Assembly (NCBI RefSeq): GCF_013277515.1
Contig: NZ_VMNB01000006.1
Location: 1-64,000, forward strand
Source of the DNA: Streptococcus sp. k-402
Lineage (GTDB): Bacteria > Bacillota > Bacilli > Lactobacillales > Streptococcaceae
Length of the DNA stretch: 64,000 nt
Reading direction: 5' to 3'
Shown here: piece after piece, positions 7,797 through 16,678 of the stretch
Position numbering within the stretch: position 1 is the first letter of the stretch
How the letters are laid out: each line of letters starts with the position of its first letter
Notes under the pieces: generated by a model
The model's input: the letters and a program-made list of their open reading frames with translations, nothing else
Database searches by the model: none
Told to the model about the DNA's origin: nothing
Position numbers and translations under genes: made by a program

Positions 7797-8933
7797 ATGT
7801 CATACAAAACAAGCAATGCAGAAGGTCATGTAGATTTCATCAATACCTATGATTTGGAGCCCATGGCGCAAAAAGTGATCCCTAAAGCAGCCTTTGGTTA
7901 TATCGCCAGTGGAGCAGAGGATACTTTTACTTTACGGGAGAACATCCGTGCTTTTAACCACAAACTCATCGTTCCGCATACGCTTTGCAATGTAGAAAAT
8001 CCAAGTACAGAAATTGAATTTGCAGGTGAAAAATTGTCTTCACCAATCATTATGGCGCCTGTTGCGGCTCATAAATTGGCAAACGAACAAGGTGAAGTGG
8101 CAACTGCGCGTGGTGTGCATGAGTTCGGTTCTCTTTACACAACCAGTTCTTACTCTACTGTTGACCTTCCAGAGATTTCTGAAGCCCTCCAAGGGACACC
8201 TCATTGGTTCCAATTTTACTTTAGTAAAGATGATGGCATTAACCGCCACATCATGGACCGTGTGAAGGCTGAAGGTTATAAGGCGATTGTCTTGACGGCA
8301 GATGCTACTGTAGGGGGTAATCGTGAAGTGGATAAGCGTAATGGTTTTGTCTTCCCAGTTGGCATGCCGATTGTTGAAGAATACCTGCCAGAAGGTGCTG
8401 GTAAATCAATGGACTTTGTTTACAAATCAGCTAAACAACGCTTGTCTCCACGCGATGTAGAATTTATCGCTGAATACTCAGGACTTCCTGTGTATGTCAA
8501 GGGACCACAATGCCGTGAGGACGTTGAACGTTCGCTTGCTGCAGGAGCTTCTGGTATCTGGGTAACCAACCACGGTGGTCGTCAAATCGACGGTGGACCA
8601 GCTGCCTTCGACTCACTTCAAGAAGTAGCAGAAGCAGTTGACAAACGTGTGCCGATTGTCTTTGACTCTGGTGTTCGCCGTGGTCAACACGTCTTTAAAG
8701 CCTTGGCTTCAGGAGCAGACTTAGTAGCTATTGGTCGCCCGGTTATCTATGGCTTGGCTCTCGGCGGTAGTGTTGGTGTGCGTCAAGTCTTTGAACACTT
8801 GAATGCGGAATTGAAGACAGTCATGCAGTTGTCTGGAACTCAGACTATTGAAGATGTCAAACACTTCAAGCTCCGTCACAATCCATACAACCCAACCTTC
8901 CCAGTTGACCCACGTGACTTAAAATTGTATTGA
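7797..8933 (+). CDS. lctO: L-lactate oxidase (FMN-dependent)
   Basis: The cytoplasmic flavoenzyme oxidises L-lactate with O2 to pyruvate and H2O2. The 378-residue protein is a full-length alpha-hydroxy acid oxidase. The catalytic His and substrate-binding Arg lie in NHGGRQ at 258-263, with FMN-binding residues in IIMAPVAAHKLA and FDSGVRRGQH. The start follows AAGGAGGACAGTTT. It stands alone, with its own promoter and terminator. Its product pyruvate is the substrate of SpxB, encoded 13 kb downstream, and both enzymes release peroxide. Confidence 0.95.
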   Translation: MSYKTSNAEGHVDFINTYDLEPMAQKVIPKAAFGYIASGAEDTFTLRENIRAFNHKLIVPHTLCNVENPSTEIEFAGEKLSSPIIMAPVAAHKLANEQGEVATARGVHEFGSLYTTSSYSTVDLPEISEALQGTPHWFQFYFSKDDGINRHIMDRVKAEGYKAIVLTADATVGGNREVDKRNGFVFPVGMPIVEEYLPEGAGKSMDFVYKSAKQRLSPRDVEFIAEYSGLPVYVKGPQCREDVERSLAAGASGIWVTNHGGRQIDGGPAAFDSLQEVAEAVDKRVPIVFDSGVRRGQHVFKALASGADLVAIGRPVIYGLALGGSVGVRQVFEHLNAELKTVMQLSGTQTIEDVKHFKLRHNPYNPTFPVDPRDLKLY

Positions 8934-8945
8934 TAAAAGAGATTG

Positions 8946-8970
8946 CCTCCACTGAATGTGGAGGTTTTTC
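8946..8970 (+). terminator. Terminator after lctO
   Basis: CCTCCAC (8946-8952) pairs with GTGGAGG (8958-8964), followed by TTTTTC. Confidence 0.9.
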
Positions 8971-9034
8971 TTCGTGTATTGGAAGAATAAATCGCTATCA
9001 AAAACTATATAAAGATATTTTTCGGTCAAATATC

Positions 9035-9063
9035 TTGCTAGAGCTTTCATTTTTTGCTATACT
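9035..9063 (+). promoter_or_regulatory. Promoter of first thiamin cassette
   Basis: TTGCTA (9035-9040) and TATACT (9058-9063) have a 17-bp spacer and a TG two bases before the -10. They stand directly upstream of the TPP riboswitch. Confidence 0.7.
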
Positions 9064-9086
9064 GGTGCAGTAATTAAATAATAAAG

Positions 9087-9158
9087 ACATTTGGGGTGCT
9101 TTAAGCTGAGATGATACCCATTGAACCTGATACAGTTAAGACTGGCGAAGGGAAATGT
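9087..9158 (+). promoter_or_regulatory. TPP riboswitch (THI element) 1
   Basis: The aptamer is closed by ACATTT (9087-9092) with AAATGT (9153-9158). It contains GGGGTGC, the highly conserved CTGAGATGATACCC, TTGAACCTGAT and GGCGAAGGGAAA blocks of the THI box. A strong terminator at 9207-9241 follows, so control is probably premature termination when thiamin diphosphate is bound. It governs the tenA-thiM-thiE cassette. Confidence 0.97.
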
Positions 9159-9206
9159 GAACAGTTTTTTTCGTATGGCGAAATGAACGATCTAATCTTG
9201 TAAGTC

Positions 9207-9241
9207 AACTCTAATTCTTGATTGTAATTGGAGTTTTTTTG
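9207..9241 (+). terminator. Terminator of TPP riboswitch 1
   Basis: AACTCTAATT (9207-9216) pairs with AATTGGAGTT (9226-9235) using a G-U pair, followed by a T run. It lies upstream of the coding region, so it is the expression platform and not an operon end. Confidence 0.85.
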
Positions 9242-9377
9242 TTTATATAAAACTGGATAGGCTTGTTTAGGTAGCTCTCTGCAAATGCCCTAGATTTTCT
9301 TTAAAAGGGTCAAGTGAAACTAGGATTTTGCTTGGTATTTTATTGATTACTAAGGAGTAAAGAGAGGAAAAATAAAT

Positions 9378-10046
9378 ATGGAAACACAGATTTATGCATT
9401 TCAGCCAGGTTTGACTGTTGGAGAATTATTAAAAAGTAGTCAGAAGGATTGGCAGGCTGCTGTCAATCATCGTTTTGTCAAGGAACTTTTTGCAGGGACA
9501 ATTAAGAATAAGGTCTTAAAAGACTACCTAATTCAAGATTATCACTTCTTTGATGCCTTCTTATCCATGCTGGGTGCCTGCGTAGCTCACGCAGACCAGC
9601 TTGAATCCAAACTTCGTTTTGCCAAGCAACTAGGCTTTCTTGAAGCAGATGAAGATGGTTATTTCCAAAAGGCTTTCAAAGAGTTAAAAGTATCTGAGAA
9701 TGATTATCTGGAAGTGACCTTGCACCCTGTAACAAAAGCCTTTCAGGATCTTATGTATTCGGCAGTGGCTTCATCAGACTATGCCCATCTTTTGGTCATG
9801 CTGGTCATTGCAGAAGGTCTCTATTTAGACTGGGGTTCTAAAGATTTGGCTCTACCTGAAGCCTATATTCATTCGGAATGGATCAATCTCCACAGAGGTC
9901 CTTTCTTTGCAGAGTGGGTTCAATTTCTGGTTGACGAACTCAATCGTGTTGGGAAAGGTCGAGAAGATTTGACAGAACTTCAGCAACGCTGGAATCAAGC
10001 GGTCGCTTTAGAATTAGCCTTTTTTGATATTGGTTATGACGCCTAG
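9378..10046 (+). CDS. tenA: TenA family protein, type without the catalytic Cys (TenA_E-like)
   Basis: TenA proteins are thiaminase II-like helical enzymes that salvage base-degraded thiamin. The 222-residue sequence fits the family (DYLIQDYHFFDAFLS near residue 50, HSEWINLHRGPFF near 165). At the position where classic TenA has its nucleophilic Cys it reads MLVIAEGLYLDWG. It therefore looks like the TenA_E subclass, which uses Glu. The second TenA in this window keeps the Cys. It is the first gene after TPP riboswitch 1, so it is thiamin-repressed. Confidence 0.85.
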   Translation: METQIYAFQPGLTVGELLKSSQKDWQAAVNHRFVKELFAGTIKNKVLKDYLIQDYHFFDAFLSMLGACVAHADQLESKLRFAKQLGFLEADEDGYFQKAFKELKVSENDYLEVTLHPVTKAFQDLMYSAVASSDYAHLLVMLVIAEGLYLDWGSKDLALPEAYIHSEWINLHRGPFFAEWVQFLVDELNRVGKGREDLTELQQRWNQAVALELAFFDIGYDA

Positions 10047-10175
10047 AGAAAGTTTAGGATATTTACAAATTTGATGAGGTAAATCATTCAATGTAAATGA
10101 AAAAAATTTCTTAACAAAAGATAGAGATAAATCGAAATCAGTATATCGTATAAAGTGAAAAGGAAGGATTTCAAT

Positions 10176-10958
10176 ATGACAAGTTTAAAATTATTAAAAG
10201 AAAAAGCACCTTTGGTCATTTGCATCACCAATGATGTAGTAAAAAATTTCACAGCAAATGGATTAGTAGCACTGGGTGCGTCACCAGCTATGAGCGAGTA
10301 CCCAGCAGACTTAGAAGATTTATTAAAATATGCTGGAGGATTATTGATTAACATTGGGACTTTAACGGATGAAAATTGGAAGCTGTATCAAGAGGCACTA
10401 AAAATTGCTGAAAAATATAATGTCCCTGCAGTTTTAGATCCTGTAGCCTGTGGAGCAGGAGAATATAGAAAAAAAGTAGCAGATGATTTAATCAACAATT
10501 ACAAACTAGCTGCGATTAGGGGAAATGCTGGAGAGATTGCTTCTTTAGTAGGTATAAATGTGGCATCTAAAGGAGTAGATAGTGCTGGTGTGGATAATAT
10601 TGATGAGATTGCTCTAGCAGCCAACGCTAAGTTCAATATTCCAATTGTAGTAACAGGTGAAGTGGATGCTATTGCGGTAAATGGAGAAGTGGTAACGATT
10701 CATAATGGTAGTGCCATGATGCCAAAAGTTATTGGGACAGGATGCTTATTAGGTGCTGTAGTAGCAAGCTTTATCGGACTAGAAAAAGGTCAAGAATTGA
10801 AATCTTTAGAAACAGCAATGTTAGCATATAATATTGCCGGGGAAATGGCAGAAAAGCGTCCTAATGGACATCTACCAGGAACGTTTAAAGTTGAATTTAT
10901 TAATGCATTATATGAAGTTACTGATAAAGATATAGAAACATTTAAAAAGGTGAAATAA
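10176..10958 (+). CDS. thiM: Hydroxyethylthiazole kinase, copy 1
   Basis: The kinase phosphorylates the thiazole moiety (HET) for thiamin salvage, and has a ribokinase-like fold. The 260-residue protein has the expected GTGCLLGA motif near residue 196, including the Cys usual in ThiM. ATG 10176 follows AAAAGGAAGG at a good distance. The frame is open to GTG 10155, which overlaps that ribosome binding site. The gene and the adjacent thiE are visibly richer in A and T, especially at third codon positions, than the neighbouring thiamin genes, suggesting separate ancestry. Confidence 0.93.
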   Translation: MTSLKLLKEKAPLVICITNDVVKNFTANGLVALGASPAMSEYPADLEDLLKYAGGLLINIGTLTDENWKLYQEALKIAEKYNVPAVLDPVACGAGEYRKKVADDLINNYKLAAIRGNAGEIASLVGINVASKGVDSAGVDNIDEIALAANAKFNIPIVVTGEVDAIAVNGEVVTIHNGSAMMPKVIGTGCLLGAVVASFIGLEKGQELKSLETAMLAYNIAGEMAEKRPNGHLPGTFKVEFINALYEVTDKDIETFKKVK

Positions 10959-10959
10959 G

Positions 10960-11589
10960 ATGTTTAATAAAGAACTATTAAAATTATATTTTATTTGTGG
11001 AACGACTACTTGCTTAGGTAAGGATTTATATACAGTTGTTGAAGATTCTTTAAAAGGTGGTATAACTTTATTTCAATTTCGAGAAAAAGGTAAAGGTGCT
11101 TTAGAAGGTAAAGAAAAACTGGAATTAGCAATAAAACTTAAAAAACTTTGTAAAAAATACAATGTACCGTTTATCGTAAATGATGATATAGAGTTGGCAT
11201 TAGAAATAGATGCTGATGGGGTTCATGTAGGACAAGATGACCTAGGTGTTGATGAAATTAGAAAATTGATGCCAGATAAAATAATTGGTCTTTCTATAAA
11301 AAACGAGAAAGAATTTCAACAGTCAAAAGTTGAATATGTAGATTATGTTGGTGTTGGTCCTGTATTTGATACCCAGTCAAAAGATGATGCTGGTGGCGCT
11401 ATAGGTTATGAAGGTCTTAAATTGATGAGAAAACTATTGCCACAAATGCCCTTAGTTGCAATTGGTGGGATACAGACGCAACATATTAAAGACATTATGA
11501 AGACCAATGTTGACGGTGTTTCAATCATTTCAGCAATATCGTATGCAAAAAATATAGAAAAAACTGTTCGAGAAATGAGTGAACAATAG
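10960..11589 (+). CDS. thiE: Thiamin phosphate synthase, copy 1
   Basis: The enzyme joins HMP pyrophosphate and thiazole phosphate to give thiamin monophosphate. The 209-residue TIM barrel shows FQFREKGKGA near residue 38, IVNDDIELALEIDADGVHVG near 68-88 and VGVGPVFDTQSKDDAGG near 132. It begins one base after the thiM stop with AAAAAGGTGAAATAAG as binding site, so the pair is translationally coupled. It shares the AT-rich codon use of thiM copy 1. Confidence 0.93.
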   Translation: MFNKELLKLYFICGTTTCLGKDLYTVVEDSLKGGITLFQFREKGKGALEGKEKLELAIKLKKLCKKYNVPFIVNDDIELALEIDADGVHVGQDDLGVDEIRKLMPDKIIGLSIKNEKEFQQSKVEYVDYVGVGPVFDTQSKDDAGGAIGYEGLKLMRKLLPQMPLVAIGGIQTQHIKDIMKTNVDGVSIISAISYAKNIEKTVREMSEQ

Positions 11590-11751
11590 GTATCTATCCT
11601 TGGATTCTAAGTAAGTGGAAGTTTTCCTTTTCTAAAAAGATATGTCCAGATTCAGCTTGAATGGCTAATTCATCAAACAGGTCATTTGTTTTTTGCAAAA
11701 GAAAGATCTGCTGTCTTTGTGAGTGCAAGGCTGTATTTCCAGTTCAATTTC

Positions 11752-11780
11752 TTGAACTAGTATAAAATGTGTGTTATAAT
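11752..11780 (+). promoter_or_regulatory. Promoter of second thiamin cassette
   Basis: TTGAAC (11752-11757) and TATAAT (11775-11780) with 17-bp spacing stand 24 bp before the second TPP aptamer. Confidence 0.8.
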
Positions 11781-11803
11781 AATCACATAATTAAATAATA
11801 AAG

Positions 11804-11875
11804 ACATTTGGGGTGCTTTAGGCTGAGATGATACCCATTGAACCTGATACAGTTAAGACTGGCGAAGGGAAATGT
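11804..11875 (+). promoter_or_regulatory. TPP riboswitch (THI element) 2
   Basis: The aptamer differs from riboswitch 1 at only one position (GGCTGAG for AGCTGAG). The closing helix ACATTT/AAATGT is at 11804-11809 and 11870-11875. The same style of terminator follows at 11925. It controls the ykoEDC-tenA-thiW-thiM-thiE operon. The near identity of the two leaders points to duplication or gene conversion. Confidence 0.97.
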
Positions 11876-11924
11876 GAAACGCTTTTTTCGTATGTCGAAA
11901 AGAACGGTCTAATCTTGTAAGCTG

Positions 11925-11957
11925 AACTCTAATTCCTATCTGTAATTAGAGTTTTTT
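11925..11957 (+). terminator. Terminator of TPP riboswitch 2
   Basis: AACTCTAATT (11925-11934) pairs perfectly with AATTAGAGTT (11944-11953), followed by a T run. It precedes the coding region and is the riboswitch expression platform. Confidence 0.88.
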
Positions 11958-12044
11958 CTTTTACGAAACTGGATGAAGGTGTTATAAAGCCTTTTGGTAG
12001 CTCACCTTGAGTGCCCCAATTTTCTTTAAAAAAAGGAGTTTTTT

Positions 12045-12605
12045 ATGTTGAAAAAATGGCAGTTAAAAGATGTTATCTTGCTTGCTTTCTTGTCTATCTT
12101 TTTTGGTGGGGTTTTCGTTGGTTCAGGATATGTGTATAATATTCTCAGCCTACTCTTAACACCTCTTGGTTTACAGGCTTTTGCCAATGAAATCCTCTTT
12201 GGACTCTGGTGTATGGCTGCGCCCATTGCTGCCATCTTTGTTCCGAGAGTCGGAAGTGCAACGATTGGAGAAGTGCTAGCTGCGCTTGCTGAAGTCCTTT
12301 ATGGTAGCCAATTCGGTCTAGGTGCCCTTTTGTCCGGCTTGGTTCAAGGTTTGGGAAGTGAACTTGGTTTTATCGTAACTAGAAATCGCTATGAAAGTTG
12401 GCTCTCTCTAACTGCCAATAGTATTGGGATTACGCTTGTTAGTTTTGTCTATGAATACATTAAGTTAGGTTACTATGCCTTCTCCCTTCCTTTTGTCCTT
12501 TCCTTGCTAGTGGTACGTTTTATTTCCGTCTTTTTCTTCTGTACTATCTTGGTTCGTGCCATTGTCAAACTCTATCATCAGTTTGCAACTGGAGGAAAAG
12601 CATAG
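12045..12605 (+). CDS. ykoE: ECF transporter substrate-binding (S) component, YkoE family
   Basis: This membrane S component of an energy-coupling factor importer captures a thiamin precursor, usually assigned as hydroxymethylpyrimidine or thiamin itself. The 186-residue protein has about five to six hydrophobic segments and the YkoE-type start WQLKDVILLAFLSIFFGGVF. It is followed directly by the dedicated ATPase and T components, making a group I ECF system. It is the first gene after TPP riboswitch 2, behind AAAAGGAG. Confidence 0.9.
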   Translation: MLKKWQLKDVILLAFLSIFFGGVFVGSGYVYNILSLLLTPLGLQAFANEILFGLWCMAAPIAAIFVPRVGSATIGEVLAALAEVLYGSQFGLGALLSGLVQGLGSELGFIVTRNRYESWLSLTANSIGITLVSFVYEYIKLGYYAFSLPFVLSLLVVRFISVFFFCTILVRAIVKLYHQFATGGKA

Positions 12606-13991
12606 ATGGGGCTGGAATTACGGGAGATTCAGTCTCCAATTTTTTCAGAACCGATTGATTTTACCTTTCATGGGCAAGCCTTTACCTTGTTAGTTGGGAG
12701 CAGTGGTTCAGGGAAATCTAGTCTCTTTCAAATGATTTCCCAAGTCAGTTCTCTTCCCTATAGCGGTCAAGTCCTGATAAACGGGAGCGAGGTCAGTCAG
12801 CTTTCTATCATCGAACGTATCCAGACGGTTGGTATTCTATTTCAAAATCCCAATCATCAATTTACCATGGAGAACTTGTTTGAGGAGCTGGTTTTTACCT
12901 TGGAAAATATTGGGCATCCCGTTCAGGAAATTGATTCTAAAATAGCAGAGGTTGTCCAGCAATGTCGCTGCAAGGCAATCTTGCACCGTCCCATTCATCA
13001 CTTATCAGGTGGAGAAAGGCAAAAGGCTGCTTTGGCTGTTCTCTTTGCTATGAATCCTAGGGTCTATCTCTTGGATGAGCCTTTTGCTTCCATTGACCGC
13101 AAGAGTAGGATAGAGATATTGGAGATTCTAAAAGAGTTAGCTTCTAATGGGAAGACAGTTATTTTGTGCGACCATGATTTAACGGACTATGAAGCCTATA
13201 TCGATCATATGGTGGAGCTAAGAGATGGCCAACTAAGAGAAGTATTTCAAATCCCTACCTCTGAGACGACACAGGTTGCTTCAAAGGAAGTTGCTTCTAG
13301 CCCAGAACTATTCCACATGGATAGAGCAACTTGTGAGCTGGATAAGCGCCCCCTCTTTTCAATTGCGGATTTCACATTCTACCAAGGAATTTCCTGTATC
13401 TTGGGTGATAATGGTGTCGGGAAATCAACCCTCTTTCGCTCCATTCTTCAATTTCAAAAGTATAAGGGGCGCATTACTTGGAAGAGTTCGGTTCTAAAAA
13501 ATAAAAAGAGTTTGTATCATGACCTGACGGGTGTTGTTCAGGAAGCTGAGAAACAGTTTATCAGAGTCAGTCTGCGAGAAGAGCTTCAATTAGATGGACC
13601 TGATTCTGAAAGAAATCAGCGGATTTTTCAAGCTTTACGGTATTTTGATTTGGAGCAGGCGCTCGATAAGAGTCCCTATCAATTAAGTGGTGGTCAGCAA
13701 AAGATTCTTCAGCTCTTGACCATCTTGACCAGCAAGGCTTCTGTGATTTTACTAGATGAACCTTTTGCAGGTTTGGATGATAGAGCTTGCCATTATTTTT
13801 GTCAGTGGATTGTGGAGGAGAGAAATCAAGGAAGAAGTTTTCTGATCATTAGCCATCGTTTAGATCCTTTGATCTCTGTAGTTGATTATTGGATTGAGAT
13901 GACTAGTCAGGGTCTCAGTCATGTGAAAGCAGTGACAATTACCAAACCACTCACATCTCAGAGTAGCAATACCCAAGGGGAGGTGAGGTAG
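12606..13991 (+). CDS. ykoD: ECF transporter duplicated ATPase (two ABC domains)
   Basis: The 461-residue protein contains two ABC ATPase domains in tandem. The first has Walker A GSSGSGKSS near residue 32 and LSGGERQKAAL near 137. The second has GDNGVGKST near 270 and LSGGQQKILQLLT near 361, with EMTSQG at the tail. It energises the YkoE importer. The ATG begins directly after the ykoE stop, with GGAGG inside the end of ykoE, so expression is coupled. Confidence 0.93.
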   Translation: MGLELREIQSPIFSEPIDFTFHGQAFTLLVGSSGSGKSSLFQMISQVSSLPYSGQVLINGSEVSQLSIIERIQTVGILFQNPNHQFTMENLFEELVFTLENIGHPVQEIDSKIAEVVQQCRCKAILHRPIHHLSGGERQKAALAVLFAMNPRVYLLDEPFASIDRKSRIEILEILKELASNGKTVILCDHDLTDYEAYIDHMVELRDGQLREVFQIPTSETTQVASKEVASSPELFHMDRATCELDKRPLFSIADFTFYQGISCILGDNGVGKSTLFRSILQFQKYKGRITWKSSVLKNKKSLYHDLTGVVQEAEKQFIRVSLREELQLDGPDSERNQRIFQALRYFDLEQALDKSPYQLSGGQQKILQLLTILTSKASVILLDEPFAGLDDRACHYFCQWIVEERNQGRSFLIISHRLDPLISVVDYWIEMTSQGLSHVKAVTITKPLTSQSSNTQGEVR

Positions 13992-13992
13992 T

Positions 13993-14643
13993 ATGGTCAA
14001 AGTAGCAACCCAGACACCGATTATCAGTCTCTTTTTGCTGATTTTATCCTTGGAAACATCTTTTATTCCTTCGATTGTTCTTAATCTTTCGGTAGTCGCA
14101 TTTTGTATTCTCTTTATGCTCTATTACCGTCGATTTAAAATGTTAGCTTGGATTATTCTGCTTGCCATTTTGCCATCCTTTGCTAACTACTGGGCAGTTC
14201 ATTTGCATGGTGATGTTTCCCAAGCAGTTATACTTGGTACCAGAGCTTTTGTGACAGTTTGTATAGGGATTGTATTTATCTCAAGCATCTCACTAAAAGA
14301 GTTACTATTGTACTTGGCTCAAAAGGGGTTATCACGGTCTTGGGCTTATGCCTTAATTGTGGTATTCAATTCCTTCCCCCTTATCCAGCAAGAAATCAAG
14401 TCCCTCAAGGAAGCGTGCTTATTACGCGGTCAAGAACTGCATGTTTGGTCTCCCTTGATTTACAGCAAGGTTCTGATGACAGTCTTTAGGTGGCGCCATC
14501 TTTACCTGAGAGCTCTGTCGGCGCATGGATATGACGAACATGCACAGTTGAAGAATAGCTATAGGACTTTTTATATTCCTCAAAGGACAATATTCATCTA
14601 CCTGCTTTTCTTTTTATTGCTTCAAACCAGTCTATTTTTATAA
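13993..14643 (+). CDS. ykoC: ECF transporter transmembrane (T) component
   Basis: The 216-residue EcfT protein couples the S component to the ATPases. It has N-terminal hydrophobic helices and the coupling signature ACLLRGQ near residue 140, with LSAHGYDEHA acting as the second Ala-Arg-Gly-like motif. It starts one base after ykoD, behind GGGGAGG. With ykoE and ykoD it forms a complete thiamin-precursor importer. Confidence 0.9.
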   Translation: MVKVATQTPIISLFLLILSLETSFIPSIVLNLSVVAFCILFMLYYRRFKMLAWIILLAILPSFANYWAVHLHGDVSQAVILGTRAFVTVCIGIVFISSISLKELLLYLAQKGLSRSWAYALIVVFNSFPLIQQEIKSLKEACLLRGQELHVWSPLIYSKVLMTVFRWRHLYLRALSAHGYDEHAQLKNSYRTFYIPQRTIFIYLLFFLLLQTSLFL

Positions 14644-14653
14644 AGGAGTTATT

Positions 14654-15346
14654 ATGGAATTTACAGATATTGCGATGGAATTATCCAAGAAAGCTTGGCA
14701 GGCTTCCTTTCATCATCCCTTTATTTTACAATTACAAGAGGGGAATTTAGAACCTGCCATTTTCCGCTATTACCTGATTCAGGATGCCTACTATCTGAAG
14801 GCCTTCTCAGAAATCTATCATCTTTTGGCTGATAAGGCTTCAAACCAAGAGATGAAAAGACTCTTGAAACAAAATGCTCAGGGTTTAGTGGAGGGTGAGT
14901 TATTTATTCGCCAACAATTTTTCAAGGAATTGGAAATCAGCGACCAGGAAATGGAGCAACATCCAATCGCTCCAACCTGCTATCATTATATCTCTCACAT
15001 TTATCGGCAATTTGCAGAGCCAAACTTGGGCATTGCCTTTGCAAGTTTGCTGCCTTGTCCTTGGTTATACCATGATATAGGCAAATCACTTAATCTTAAA
15101 CCATCACCAAATCCTCTCTATCAACAATGGATTGAAACTTATATTACGGATGAGTTAGAGCAACAGATCAGAGAGGAGGGAGCACTGGTCAATCAGCTCT
15201 ATCGAGAAAGTGACGAGACAGACAAGCAAAAAATGCTAGATGCCTTCCACATCAGTGTTCATATGGAAGCCAAGTTTTGGGAAATGGCCTACCAACACCA
15301 GACATGGAAGAGTGATTTACAGTCTTTAGAAACAGGAGAAGAATAG
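14654..15346 (+). CDS. tenA: Thiaminase II / TenA with catalytic Cys (TenA_C)
   Basis: The enzyme hydrolyses aminopyrimidine forms of degraded thiamin to HMP. The 230-residue protein keeps the TenA_C nucleophile in LPCPWLYHDIG near residue 136, and has YYLIQDAYYLKAFSEIYHLL near residue 36. It sits between the pyrimidine importer genes and thiW, which fits recycling of imported thiamin fragments. It differs in type from the TenA at 9378. Confidence 0.93.
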   Translation: MEFTDIAMELSKKAWQASFHHPFILQLQEGNLEPAIFRYYLIQDAYYLKAFSEIYHLLADKASNQEMKRLLKQNAQGLVEGELFIRQQFFKELEISDQEMEQHPIAPTCYHYISHIYRQFAEPNLGIAFASLLPCPWLYHDIGKSLNLKPSPNPLYQQWIETYITDELEQQIREEGALVNQLYRESDETDKQKMLDAFHISVHMEAKFWEMAYQHQTWKSDLQSLETGEE

Positions 15347-15350
15347 GAAT

Positions 15351-15875
15351 ATGAGAAAGCACCAACTACAAGTTCACAAATTAACCATTTTATCTATGAT
15401 GATTGCCCTTGATGTAGTCCTTACGCCTATCTTTCGGATTGAGGGAATGGCACCGATGTCCAGTGTAGTCAATATTCTAGCGGGAATCATGATGGGACCT
15501 GTTTATGCCTTGGCCATGGCTACAGTCACAGCCTTTATCCGTATGACGACTCAAGGGATTCCTCCTTTAGCTCTCACAGGAGCGACTTTTGGAGCCCTCC
15601 TTGCAGGTCTCTTTTATAAGTATGGTCGAAAATTTTATTTTTCTGCCTTGGGAGAAATTTTGGGAACAGGTATTATTGGTTCTATTGTTTCCTATCCTGT
15701 TATGGTACTCTTTACAGGATCAGCTGCTAAGCTCAGCTGGTTTATCTACACGCCTCGATTTTTCGGAGCAACCTTGATTGGTACAGTGATTTCCTTTATT
15801 GCCTTTCGATTTTTAATCAAGCAGGAATTCTTTAAAAAAGTGCAAGGATATTTCTTTGCTGAAAGGATAGACTGA
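15351..15875 (+). CDS. thiW: ECF transporter S component for thiazole, ThiW family
   Basis: The small membrane protein of 174 residues is predicted to bind hydroxyethylthiazole for uptake. The ThiW-like N-terminus [20 protein letters not shown] and the segment [19 protein letters not shown] are visible, with about five membrane segments. No ATPase or T protein of its own is adjacent, so it may share the YkoD/YkoC module or use the housekeeping ECF machinery. The thiM copy 2 start overlaps its stop codon (TGATG). Confidence 0.9.
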   Translation: MRKHQLQVHKLTILSMMIALDVVLTPIFRIEGMAPMSSVVNILAGIMMGPVYALAMATVTAFIRMTTQGIPPLALTGATFGALLAGLFYKYGRKFYFSALGEILGTGIIGSIVSYPVMVLFTGSAAKLSWFIYTPRFFGATLIGTVISFIAFRFLIKQEFFKKVQGYFFAERID

Positions 15876-16678
15876 TGCAGGCATTGACAAATCCTTTTCC
15901 TATAGGCTCTAGTTTCCTCATTCACTGTATTACCAATGAGATTTCTTGTGAGATGCTGGCAAATGGAATTTTGGCTCTGGGATGCAAACCTGTCATGGCA
16001 GATGATCCCCGTGAGGTTCTTGATTTTACTAAGCAAAGCCAGGCACTCTTCATCAATTTGGGGCATTTGTCAGCTGAGAAGGAAAAAGCAATCCGCATGG
16101 CAGCCTCGTATGCAGCTCAAGTTTCTCTTCCAATGGTAGTAGATGCGGTTGGCGTAACGGCTTCCTCTATTCGTAAGAGCTTAGTTAAAGACCTTTTAGA
16201 CCATAGACCTACGGTACTTAAAGGAAATATGTCAGAAATTCGAAGTCTTGTTGGCTTAAAGCACCACGGCGTTGGGGTCGATGCGAGTGCTAAAGATCAA
16301 GAAACGGAGGATTTGCTTCAAGTCTTGAAAGATTGGTGTCAGACCTATCCTGGTATGTCTTTCTTAGTTACTGGCCCCAAGGACCTTATTGTTTCGGAGA
16401 ATCAAGTTGCTGTACTGGAGAATGGCTGTACTGAATTAGACTGGATAACAGGGACAGGAGACTTGGTTGGAGCCTTAACAGCTGTTTTTCTCAGCCAAGG
16501 AAAGACTGGTTTTGAAGCTTCTTGCTTAGCAGTCTCTTATCTCAATATCGCTGCTGAGAAAATAGTTGTTCAAGGAATGGGATTGGAAGAATTTCGTTAC
16601 CAAGTACTCAATCAGCTTTCGCTCCTAAGAAGAGATGAAAATTGGCTAGATACCATCAAAGGAGAGGTTTATGAATAG
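15875..16678 (+). CDS. thiM: Hydroxyethylthiazole kinase, copy 2 (Asp in place of the usual Cys)
   Basis: The 267-residue ribokinase-fold enzyme phosphorylates thiazole from salvage. In the anion-hole motif it reads TGTGDLVGA near residue 195, where the other ThiM here and most of the family read GTGC. Asp is the base used by other ribokinase-family kinases, so activity is still plausible. The start codon overlaps the thiW stop, and its end overlaps thiE copy 2 by 8 bp. Codon use resembles the surrounding genome, unlike copy 1. Confidence 0.92.
   Translation: MQALTNPFPIGSSFLIHCITNEISCEMLANGILALGCKPVMADDPREVLDFTKQSQALFINLGHLSAEKEKAIRMAASYAAQVSLPMVVDAVGVTASSIRKSLVKDLLDHRPTVLKGNMSEIRSLVGLKHHGVGVDASAKDQETEDLLQVLKDWCQTYPGMSFLVTGPKDLIVSENQVAVLENGCTELDWITGTGDLVGALTAVFLSQGKTGFEASCLAVSYLNIAAEKIVVQGMGLEEFRYQVLNQLSLLRRDENWLDTIKGEVYE

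Noticed and set aside
11594..11740. Minus-strand open stretch of about 48 codons ending TAG at 11594 (reads like ...FLEKENFHLLRIQG)
   Set aside because: It has no start, no ribosome binding site and an upstream stop. It could be a decayed gene fragment, but it is too short to name.
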